Below are positions 10,779 through 22,300 of a stretch of DNA of 64,000 bases, one piece after another. Position numbers and translations under genes: made by a program. The stretch is from Turbatrix aceti (taxonomy: Eukaryota; Nematoda; Chromadorea; Rhabditida; Panagrolaimidae). Location of the stretch: contig OZ017768.1 in assembly GCA_963969345.1 (NCBI GenBank), forward strand, positions 4,860,718 through 4,924,717, written 5' to 3'. Within the stretch, counting starts at the first letter, position 1. The number at the start of each line of letters is the position of its first letter. The notes beneath the pieces are model-generated. The model was not told the origin of the DNA. It did no database searches and saw only the letters and a program-made list of their open reading frames with translations.

Positions 10779-13091
10779 TTACAATTTGTAGTCGTTGTAG
10801 TAGTAAAAAGTCTTCCAAAACTTGCTCCTATTTCTTCGGTACTTGAACGCAGCCACGAGGAGGGCAGCTCCGACTATCACGATCCATACGAGGTAGAATG
10901 TCAGGTGATTGGGTTCTTCGCCGCTCACCTGGGGGTACGCGGCGGAGTCGAGTGTCTTCCACGTGTGCTTCGCGGTCGCGTCAAAGCCTTTGAGTCGCTT
11001 TTCTGCGGCTTCTAGCCTGTCTATCTGCAAAAAACAGACAGAAAAAAACGGTTTTTTTTTGCGCGATGAACCAAAAAAACCCACCTTATCGTTGTGGATG
11101 GCAAATTTGGGGTTAAACTGCTTGTCGATCTTCTTGTTGAGTTTGCCGTTCTCGAATTCTGACAACTTGTAGCCCGTTTTGTCCTAAAAAATAAAAAAAA
11201 AATAACTCATCGTCAATTTTATTTGCCAACAAGCAAGCAAAATTCTGCATAAATAAATAAATAAATAAATAAATAAATACTATAAAATAAATAAATTATG
11301 GCACCGTCAGGTCAATAGCCGTTCCGCCAAGGCAGGTATTTTTTGTTTTGAAAAAAAATCACAATCAACGAAAACGAAAACGATAACGCACCACAACACC
11401 GTCGAGTCTGATATCGGTGTAGTAGCGGATGAGAAAGTCGAGAATCTTGTCTTCCTGGTAGACGCCATTGACTTCACAATCGTGGCAAAGTCCGGGCGGA
11501 GGGAATTGTCGCTTCGGGAATCTCGGATCCTCTCCACCGTCGCCGGAAAGTCGCTTATTGACGGTATTGTGCGCGCGCCACAGCCAAATGACGCCGTCTT
11601 CGTGGGTCGAAACCAGATCCAGTCTGTTCTTATTCGTCATTTTGTGGAAGTTCTGACCACAAATCTCGCATGACAAATATCGGTAGATAAACTGGTGCAC
11701 AGGCTCGAGAATTTCCTCGCGGGGATTGAAATTTGGGTTGGACTTTTCATCCAGGTATGCCCGGACGGTGACCGCGTGTAGGAGAGTCCAGAGACCGCAG
11801 GTGTAGCCTCTAAGATTTGATTTGGATCCCTTGCACGCCAGCCACTTTGCATCGCTCGGGAGCGGGTTGCCCAGCTCGCGCTGGATGTCATTGACCATAG
11901 AAATCCATTTTTCCGCGGTAACAGAACTTTCCTGGGCGACCCATTCATCCAGGCGGTAGAAAAACCTCCTAATTGGGGCTGTACCGGGCGCGTATTTTCT
12001 CAAAACGTGCATCCAGGCCTTGAGAGCGTCCAGGCTCTCGCCTTCGATCACCTGTCGTCTGGGGATCTCCTGCCACAGCATGTAGTACATCGCGGACGTC
12101 AGATCCATCTGCTGGACCTTGAATTGTCCCCAATCGATAGGTACTGCGTCGGCATTCGCCTTGAGTGCTTCCGAATCCCTCGGCTGGACGCCATTGATCG
12201 ACGGCAGCGGCGCCTGGTGCTGAGACTCCTGAATCCCTTCCAAAAAGTTGGAAACCTGCTTTTGGATGCTCGCAAACGTCTGAGAACCCTGCGAAATGTA
12301 TTCCGGAGCAAGCAGATTGTCCCGCTTGAAAATGAGAACTCCCGGGAGACTGAGTCCACCAAATTGCCTGGCAATAGAGTGAGTCGACGAAATGACAGCC
12401 GCTGCAACCACCGGGCTTCTGTGATAGCCGAGGAGCGTGGAAAAACCGGTGAGGTGGGGTTCGTCGTCGATAACAATGACGAGGAGTTGTTTGCTGACGT
12501 CGCACTTCTGCCAGAGACTCTCCACGGTTTCGTCTGAGCCTTCAAGGGCAAACGTAGGCCACGCAGGAGACCCTGCAGCACGGTCCCTGTCGTCGTAGGC
12601 CATCTGGACGACATCGAGAGTCATTTTGTTCAAATCATACTTGTCACCGGAGTATTTTTTGCCATCAGCGGGACTGGTGCTCTGCGGAGGAAAATATTTA
12701 ATCGTCGGGAAAGCGTCGATCGAATGAGCCCGGCAGATCGGGGAATTCTTTTCATCCGCGCAGTTTACGACGGTCACCTGGACGACAGGTGAGAATTCTT
12801 TTAGCTTCCTGAAAACCAACCAAATAAATTAAAAAATGCGGAGAGACAGACTCACGTCGCAAATTCAACCCATTTCGGCTTGTAGTTGATGCAGTGGCCA
12901 CACCAACTCGAGTAGAACTCGATGAAGAACGCCCGCGGCTGATTGTAGACCGAATTGTTGAACGAATTGACGTCGAGCTCCAAAACATTGTCACTCGAGT
13001 TGTAAAGACTGTCTGCCGCTACGAAAGAGACTGTGAGACACGCCAAGACGCCGACGACGACGAGGGGTGGCGGTATCGATCGTCGTGGCAT
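10779..13091 (-). CDS. qsox: Quiescin sulfhydryl oxidase (QSOX)
   Basis: Makes disulfide bonds in secreted proteins with O2 as acceptor, in the Golgi or secretory pathway. Exons 13091-12856, 12808-11392, 11183-11085 and 11024-10779 join in phase to 665 residues. A signal peptide (about 1-26) is followed by a thioredoxin domain with WCGHC (C64/C67), a redox-inactive thioredoxin-like spacer, a helix-rich region, and an Erv/ALR domain with YTCGLW (about C416), the redox pair CEIC (459-462), the FAD-binding stretch WLWRAHNTVNKRL (487-499) and CHDC (520-523). One membrane helix follows at about 627-644. The exon 2 donor is chosen at GTG/GTGCGT; a GTT/GTGGTG alternative would drop one residue. A splice acceptor at 13130-13131, 38 nt before the ATG, fits trans-splicing. 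The collagen next door is a plausible kind of client, by inference only. Confidence 0.95.
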
Positions 13092-13251
13092 CCACTACAC
13101 CCGTCTGGCGCTGAGCCGATCGTTTTCTACTGCAAAAATAAAATTGCAACACTGATAACAACTTTGAAATAAATATATACATACGCGTAACGCGTTCAAC
13201 GTTGCAGCGTTTGTTCTCGTGGAAAAACAATGAAATTTGAATTTAAAAATT

Positions 13252-14255
13252 CACACGAACGCACTGCATGCGCTTTCGCCTTATTTCTGCTCAATCGAGC
13301 GCGCGCGTGCATTTTTTTGAAGGTGTCGTGTTCAAAAAAAGGCCCTGAAGCCAGTAATAGAGTTTTTTGCTTACGGTCACTTGGGTAGGCTTAGGCATGT
13401 CCCAGAGATTGTTATAAGCCATCGGCGGTCATTGTCGGATTTTTTTGTGCAATGTTACAGACATTGGAAGAACATGAAATTTCCTGAGACTGTAACTCAC
13501 CAGAACATCTGTGAATTTTTGAAAATCGAACGTAACTTTTTTCATTACGTCTATAAGAAGCAAATTACGTGAGATGTGCCGTAGCATTATAGTAGTATGC
13601 GAGATCGAACGCAAAATGATAAAAAATGCGCACGCGCGGTGAACAACAAGGGAGAATTTTGAAGAAAAGCAGAAAAAAAGCTCTATTCGATGTTCCTGCA
13701 GCGAATGAATTTTAGCCAAAAGTCGGAATCTAAGAGAGTGTATCTTTTCTTATCCATCTGATTTCTTTGGTTCTTTTTCATTTTTTATATTCATTTTGCT
13801 TTCTGATATGCAAGTACCAGCAGAAGGAACGCAATAATGAACGTTTTTTTCATATACGACAATAGGCGCGTGCGCATTATGAAGCACGTATTCTATTTTG
13901 GGTTCGATCTCGCATACTACTATAATGCTACGGCACATCTCACGTAATTTGCTTCTTATAGACGTAATGAAAAAAGTTACGTTCGATTTTCAAAAATTCA
14001 CAGATGTTCTGGTGAGTTACAGTCTCAGGAAATTTCATGTTCTTCCAATGTCTGTAACATTGCACAAAAAAATCCGACAATGACCGCCGATGGCTTATAA
14101 CAATCTCTGGGACATGCCTAAGCCTACCCAAGTGACCGTAAGCAAAAAACTCTATTACTGGCTTCAGGGCCTTTTTTTGAACACGATTCATTCGACGCGC
14201 GCGCGCGCTCTTTTTCGTCCATTGAGGCAAAGGCGCATGCAGTGCGAACGTGAAA
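13252..14255. mobile_element. Long-armed inverted repeat (foldback/MITE-like element)
   Basis: Two arms of about 390 bp, 13252-13637 and 13866-14255, are inverted copies. The inner 290 bp is nearly identical (13326-13620 against 13890-14186), and the outer parts are more diverged and contain GCGCGCGC tracts. The loop is about 230 bp. No transposase ORF, so non-autonomous if mobile. It lies upstream of QSOX in intergenic DNA. Confidence 0.8.
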
Positions 14256-16288
14256 AAAATGAATAATTGAACAGGTAAGACGTAAGAATTGACGTCGACG
14301 TAAAATCAAAATCGACTTTATCGCCACGCACGCAACGCAGCAAGAAATGGTGTCAACCTGCAGGGTGGGTGCGCGACGTTCTGACCACGGTGACTGTTTA
14401 TGATAGCCGATCCCAGAAAAAGTTGCTGGGGTCTTTGAAGGTCGTTTTCCTGCCCAGGGGTGTTTTGATACAAAAAAGAAAAAAATGTCTATAGTGAAGC
14501 AAAAAAAGATAAAAATGTCTAGTGAATCAGAAAAGTATGTTTATTGTCAAAAAAAGCAATATCTATTGAATTTGATTGCAAACTGCAGTCCAAAATGGGC
14601 CGCAGTTCAACAAAAGAAACGATCCATGAAAAAAAACATGAAACACAAAATTGACATGCAACAACTTTGGAAAACCGGAACAGTGAAATAAATACGATCC
14701 GCAGATCCATCCATAAAAAAAGGCATGAGTGAGATGAAATCTGTGCAACGCCAGCACCAACAGCGCCACTTGGAGGCAGCTACGTGGAGACAAATGATCC
14801 GCAAAAAACTCTTGAGTGCATTGACAGAGAACAGAACAGAACAGGCCAAGCCCAACCAGAAGAACAGAGGGAACATGTGCAGGCCTCGCCTCGCCTCTTA
14901 CAGATTCGACCCCTCAAGGCCTCCGCGCACGTTCTCGTAGAGTTGTCACCTAGCCCCCCCCCCCCCCGTCCCTGCCTGGCTAAAACGGGCCGGTCAACCA
15001 GCCAGCACTCACTCATTGTGGATAGACGGGACTTGTCCGAAGAAGGGGGGAAGGGGGACTCGACTCTGACTCTCGACGGTCGGTCAAGACATGTTCTTGT
15101 TGGTTGCTCGGCCAAAACAGAGCCCCCCTTCGAAAAATATTAGACGACAATCGGAGAGGAGGAAACACTGCAAAATCAACCACAACCACAACCGCGAACG
15201 AACGGTCAGGAGAACAAACTTTTTTTTAGAAGACAAAAACAGGCCGACGATAGGGATTAGAATATTTTTGTTGTTAAAAATCAACGCGTTCGTGCTGTCC
15301 CAACTTGTCCGGTTGCAATGAACTGCAGCCAGTCAGCTGGTCTCACTCACATCATCGACGGCATGGATCGGATCCCCAACGTGATCCGGAACGATCCCAA
15401 CCACAAAAACGTGTCTGTGTCGTCGTGTCTGCCATTGGTCTTGGTTAGTCAAAGTCGCGCGTTGCACGTCGCGTCGCAGTTCGCCCGCACGCACACGTTG
15501 ACTCTGCCGCCCCCGCGTCGCCTCGCGCAGGCAAACCCTTGCCACCAAGAGAAGAGCACTCCGCGGTCATCATCATCATCGACAACGACGACGACGGCGA
15601 CGCGTGTCATCATTTGGGTCGTATCCTACAGTCCTCGCGTAGAGAGATGGCTCGTCTCGATCGATCCACTCTCTTGTGTATGTACAAAAGAACGCGCTTT
15701 GGATGGATCTCTTGCACGTCTGCAGGCGCAACAACAGCAACAGCAAAAAAAATGATGGTGGAACAGCAAAAAAAAAGATTCCAGCAGGCACGCAAAAGAG
15801 GAAACCATGTGGTTGCATAGAAATTAGCCCCATAAGCACTAGGGCTTCCCTTTTTACAGAAAAATGTTTAGACAATGTTTGTTTCACGATGTTTAAAAAA
15901 GTTGTAGCAAGGGTTATCAAAACTGGTTGAACTCGGATCCACCCAGCAATCAAACTTCCGACAAATCTCTTTTGCAGGATAAAAAACAACCCCGGTTGAA
16001 TCCAAAAACAGAATACAATGTACGTAGATAGGCGGATTTACACTACAACGGATAAACAACGTGAAAAAAATCAATGAAGTTAAATGAATAATAAAAACTG
16101 AGTAAAAAGTCAGAATTTGAGAAAAAAATTTGACGTTTCTTTTTCGAAATTTTTTCAATCTGAATTCGAAAACAAACGTTCGTCTTGATACAGAAATTCT
16201 GCTCCGAGACACAAAAACAAAAGTTTAGGTAGCCACGCGGCAAGAATCACAACTTGTGGGATGTCCAATAAAAAATAAACTCGTATGT
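14256..16288. other. Spacer between inverted repeat and XPG 3' end
   Basis: Contains a C13 tract near 14956 and a GC-rich block at 15310-15720 with CGACGACGAC and CAACAGCAA runs. ORFs there are open by composition and show no family features on either strand. No gene supported. Confidence 0.4.
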
Positions 16289-16294
16289 TTTATT
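16289..16294 (-). terminator. Poly(A) signal of the XPG gene
   Basis: AATAAA on the minus strand about 50 nt after the stop codon. Confidence 0.55.
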
Positions 16295-16343
16295 TAAACC
16301 CAATAAAATTATATTTAAACACCGTTTCATCCACAGAAGCGTC

Positions 16344-19300
16344 CTACCAACCCCCGCTTCGACTGTTTTCCTCGTCATCCGAATCACCATCACCGAAGTT
16401 CGGTCTCAAAGTAGCAGCTGTAACTTCTTCTTCCACCGGCCGTGCTACCGTCGCCGTCGTCGCAGCAGCAGCCTGAGCCGCAATCTCGGCATTGATTTCG
16501 TCGTCGAAAAAGTCGTCATCGCTGTCCGAGGCTGTGACCACTTCAGTGCCCCTTCTCGGGCCCGCACCTTGAACAGTGCGTACCTGTCCCTGAGACGATT
16601 CTGCGTCGGCCAAAGATTCAGCCTGAGCGTTTTTGCTAAACTTGGCCAGTGCCACCTGGATTCGTTTAGTCGGAGCAAAGCGATGTACGTCGTCGAGGAC
16701 GACAGGATCAGGCAGTCGCTTCGTGAAGGCACTGATTCTCGTCTGGTACGACTGCGTGTTCTGGGCCATGAAGGTGTCCCAGATTTTGAACGCTCCGTGG
16801 GTTTTCTGCAAGAAAAAAGCGTTACAACCAGGGATGGTCGAACGTTCGTGTTCGTTAGAGTTTGTTCGCGAACAAATTCAAATTTTTGCGTTCGTGTTCG
16901 TTAGAGTTCGTTCGCGAACAAATTCAAATTTTTGCGTTCGTTTTCGTTCGAGAACAAATTTGCTTTGTTCGAGTTCGTTCGCGAACAAAGATAAATTTTT
17001 AGAACAGATAAAACGAACAAAAAGTTAGGTAAAATCAGTTTAATGGTGCCGAAATGGAAGTTATTTTTCCAAAAATGGCAAATAATGTCAATTTCCTTTG
17101 GCAATAAAAAGTGTAGGAAAACTGTCATCAAAAACGTGAAAACGCAAAGTACCGAAGTTTACGTTTTTATGCCCCTTTTGGACAAAATTTTGTATACAAT
17201 ATGCTAAAAATATGTTCGTTGTTTGTTCGCGAACACTAACAAAAATGTTCGCGTTCGTTCGATTTCTCGAACAAAATTTACAAAATTTTCATGTCCGTTC
17301 GAGAACAAAAAAAACGGCTGTTAGCCCATCCCCCCCACTATGCGTACGACTCCCGACACGAAAGTTGTGCGGGCTTTTTTGCGATTTTTTTGAAAGTGAT
17401 GTCTGTTTGCCGGCATTTTTTGTGCATTCATAGTTATTTCTTAGTTTTGGCCCTTTCCAATGTTATTAAGCTCAGTCTGACGAGTCTAGCCGTTTTTCAG
17501 CTGAGTTGATAGCTTTACTGCAAAGCTCAGTACATCACTTCAAAAACATCAAATTTTTTTATGCATTTTCAATCATTCTGGATCCAAAAGTGAACGATTT
17601 TGAGTTTTCTCAACACTCCGACCTCAGACCTACTCTACACTCGGTGGGAAAACCAAAACTGGCATGAAAGCTTCCACCGTTTTTATACAGTAGCCGATTA
17701 TAATCTAACGGTTTTGACCCACTTCGTCGATTTTGCTGAAACAAAGCGATTTTGTGCCAAATACACTCCGGTAGACTAATTTGGACTCGCTGATGTCAAA
17801 AAACACAAAAACAAGTTACCATTTCAACGTTCAACCTTTGTAGGCCGTGCGGATTTTGGCGTCTATAAAACACTAGGTAACAGTACGCGCGCTTAGTGTT
17901 CCCCGTTCTACCGTTTGTGTCCTTCGTATTTAGGCATCTATAATGTGCGAAATATTGCTTGTTTTTGTGTTTTTTGACATCAGCGAGTCCAAATTAGTCT
18001 ACCGGAGTGTATTTGGCACAAAATCGCTTTGTTTCAGCAAAATCGACGAAGTGGGTCAAAACCGTTAGATTATAATCGGCTACTGTATAAAAACGGTGGA
18101 AGCTTTCATGCCAGTTTTGGTTTTCCCACCGAGTGTAGAGTAGGTCTGAGGTCGGAGTGTTGAGAAAACTCAAAATCGTTCACTTTTGGATCCAGAATGA
18201 TTGAAAATGCATAAAAAAATTTGATGTTTTTGAAGCGATGTACTGAGCTTTGCAGTAATGCTATCAACTCAGCTGAAAAACGGCTAGACTCGTCAGACTG
18301 AGCTTAATAACATTGGAAAGGGCCAAAACTAAGAAATAACTATGAATACACAAAAAATGCCGGCAAACAGACATCACTTTCAAAAAAATCGCAAAAAAGC
18401 CCGCACAACTTTCGTGTCGGGAGTCGTACGCATAGTGCCCCCCAAAAATTACATAAATATCCTCAAATGACGCACCTTTTCAATTTCCGAAGCACTCAGA
18501 CCCGCGGTATTCCAGACAAGATCAGAAAGTTCGTCAAACGCCACCCGGCCCCACCGGAACGTCCGCGAGTCGCTGGACACGTTCGGATGCACGTACGCGT
18601 CGAAGACCTCTTTGTTGGGAAACTAAAATGAAAATCAACAAATAAATATTATAAACAAAACGCGCTCATTGGACAAACCTGTTGAATCCGGTCGTCATCA
18701 TTGGCGCCCTCAATGACTTTTCGTATCCTAATTCTAGTCGCGGATTCTCTGAAATGCCGGTGCTGTTCGGTCGGCACGAAGGCTTTCTTGGAGCGAAGCC
18801 ACTCTCCGATGGCTTCGAGCCTCTCAAAGGCCTGCTCAGGGGTCCTGACTGCCCTGCGGCCCTTGAACTCCGCGCACAGCTCCAGGGCAGCCACCATGCC
18901 GACGCCGTCGAAGCCCCGGGTGTAATCGCCGCCTGCCAACATGGTCAGCTGGACAAATTCGAATTTGGAGAGACCTGCAATTGTTTGGACGTAGATAAAA
19001 AACCTTCGCTCAAGCAAGCACTATTTTTACCGAGTTTCCGCGTTATTTCAGAGGAATCGTAAAAATGAACGTTCTGGCGTCGACTGAACATGTTTTTGTA
19101 CACTCGGTGGCCGCCGAAAAGCCAGACGTCGGAATCGTCGGTGACGACGCCGTCAACGAGTTTGTTGCGCTCAAGTTCGACGCACTGGGCTTCGGCTTCG
19201 CCGGGTGCAACGAGCCAGGGAAGGCCGAGGGCGGTCAGGAGTTTCTGAAGGGGAAAAACATCGTCGATAGACTCCCAAGGTCTGTTAAATGTAAATTTAC

Positions 19301-22300
19301 AGAGTCTGCACATTTTACACACGGTTTACAGACTCTGCACATTTAACCGACCGTTTACAGGCTCTGTACATATTAAAACGGGAGTTATGTAAAATGTACA
19401 GAGTAAAAAGCTTAACTGTTAAATGTACAGATATACAGATAATCTAATCCACAGATAAGGATAATCAAGGAAACATGCCCTTAAAATGAGAATTCGTGTT
19501 TTTTGTTTTGTTACCTTCTGTTTTCAAACCGTCGTTGAAACTATAAATTGCAATTCAAAAAATGATAATCGTTCATTCCTGTCGATATGTGCATAAAAGC
19601 TTACCGAGTTCGAAAACTGCTGAATTCGAGGACATTTTAAATAAAAAATCACAACTCGATCAATAATTGAGTTTTGTTTTCAAAAATTTTGGTAGATGAT
19701 AAGTAAAATGTGTACTTTCAAATGGCACGTATGATTTTTTTGATTTCGTCAAAATTATCAAACTTGAAGGAGGTGTGGTAGAAAAATCACTGCATGCGAA
19801 TAAAACGAGCTGGAAACAAAATTAAAAGCAATTCTGAAGCCCAACAAAATTAACTAACTTATTTTTTACAAAAAAGTATACCATGTCAACTTAGAAATGT
19901 CGAAAAAAACGTTTCCAAAAAAATTTTCTAAGAAAATTTAGGTTTTCGGAAGTTTTTAGAACTTTGATCAAAAAACTGAGTACGCCATTGGATTCTGCGT
20001 TCATTTCTACCCCAGGTCCTATTTTTTCGTAAAAATCCGGTATAAATGCGCCCCATGCCGATTTTTTTGCCAAACCCTACTTTGAAAAATTTTGGAGTTC
20101 GTTCATCAAAAAAAGTGGGGTTTAGAAGAAAATTTGCACTGGCGCGCGGAAAAAAGATAAAATCCTGAAACAATCACTCCAGATGTAAAAGATACTGTAG
20201 AATGCGATGCTGATTTTAGTTTTTGGATTACGCTTCGAAAAAGTTCCGAAAACGTTCCGATTATCAGAATGTTGTCGGAAATTTCAATTTTACGGTAACT
20301 TTGAAGTAATAATGACAGAATTTCATATTTTTACCAGATAGAGAATTTAGTTGTGCTTTGAAATAACTTTGAACTGGGTATTTAACTTTATTTTCGGGCG
20401 AGTAATGATTTTTCTAGTACACCTCCTTGAATTTTGTCAAAAATAAAAATTTTGTAAAACGCGAGTAGGACTATTTGAAAGACAATAATCGATTCTATTT
20501 TGTCAACATTGAAAACATAAAAATATATATTCAAAAACCAATGTTTTGGAATTTTCAAATTAATTTCTTCAAATTAATTTTACGACTTGCGCATTCTGCG
20601 ACTTTTCGATTGTTGAGGAGTCTCAACGCGAATGTTACTTCGATGCGCTCGGGTTGATCAGTCGAACTTTGTTTTTTTTCTATGTTCTTTTTTTTCTCGG
20701 GCGTGTTCTAATTGATGTTTTTTGGCGTTAATTTATTTGTTTTTTGTTTCAGATTCCTCCGGCGACGTCCTCCAAGCGATTGCAATTCATGGGCAACTTT
20801 CTCAATGCTAACATCGATGTTATGATGCTACCAATGTAAGTTTTTTAACTTTTCAAAGTTTTGGGGTATAAAGACGATTTTTTTGATAACCAACCAAGTT
20901 TCACTCGGTTTTTGATTTTTTTTGCGGTTGTGTGATGAGTACTTGCGATTTGTTAGGTAGGACTGCGCAGCGACAGATGGGGGCCAAGATCGGTTTCACA
21001 ATCGCAGAAAAGGGAAAAAAATTGGTTGAAAGGCAGTTGGCATGAAATTGAGGGCATACAAATTTTTGGGCTTCGTTATTGTTTTCACCCAAAGTTTCAG
21101 ATGACGTCAACATCTGGTTCTCTCCGAATTTACTGTAAGTTTGAAGAAAAACTTGGAAACCCAACTAAATCTTCTGTTTTTAGGTAAACCGACTGCAATG
21201 AAGGGGACCTCGAAATCAACGTGCTTGGCAGTAAGTTTTTTAGCCGTGATTTATTTATTTTGCAAAAAACGGGATGAGAATCATGTTTTCAGATTTCTGT
21301 GAGTTTGTTTTGGCAAAATGGGTGAATGTGGTTTTTTTGTTAATAAATTACTATCTTTTTGGAGGTGACGGGTTTACAAACCCTTGAATATCTATGAAAT
21401 TGGCTTTTTTATTGTTATTTTGTAGTTGTCATTTGATGTTATTAAACTTTTGTGAGAAAAATGGTGAAATGGGTTGCCAAAACCCTTCTATATCTACTTT
21501 GTAGTTTTGTCCGAAGCGCGCTTGTCGTCTAATTTTTGTCGCTTTTAGGTATTATTGCCGTAAGTTTTGTTTTGTTGTTACAAAAAAATAAAAAAAATGA
21601 GCTGTAACTATCTTTCAGGACAATTTGGTATGTTTCGGGGCAATACAGAAAAAAATATAAAAACGAAAATTTTAATAATGTGTTTCAGATGTTTTAGGAT
21701 TTTGTGAGTTTTTTTTGAAAAAAAATACGGGCTGGGTACTTATTTAGATTGCAATATAAAAAATAATAACGTATTTTTTCAATTACAGACTCCTACGACG
21801 CGATATCGTCTCAGACGAGCAACCCATCTGCCATCGACAACTCCCTGACGGACGATCAACTCGCGCATCAGTGAAATTCATCTATCAGGTCGGTTTAAAA
21901 ATTGGGGTTGGATGGTTTTCATGGCATCCACAGTTTTTGCTGTATAATGGTAGCCAATGATTGCACCACTCAGCTCCAAACGGGAAAAATTTATTTCGAA
22001 AATTAAACCAGCAAAAGTTATTCACGGCATCCACAGTACTACGCTGTTGAAATGGTAGCCTCTTTTACTTTTGTTAACTTTAATTTCAAACGGGAAAAAT
22101 AATCGGGAGCTTTTTGCACGTTGCGGCGCACTATTACAAGTGCAAAACGTCAAAAAAGTGTTTTTTTGTGGTATTTGTAGTTATTTTCAGAAATACTGTT
22201 TTGAGCGAAAAAATTGGTATACCTGTAGGTAAATCACTTCTTAAATGTACATTTAAGCGTGATTTACAGATGAAATACGGACAAAATACAGAGTCTGTGC

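Noticed and set aside
15318..15755. 145-codon ORF with Gln run
   Set aside because: Open through GC-rich triplet repeats; no family features or convincing splice context, and the opposite strand is equally open.
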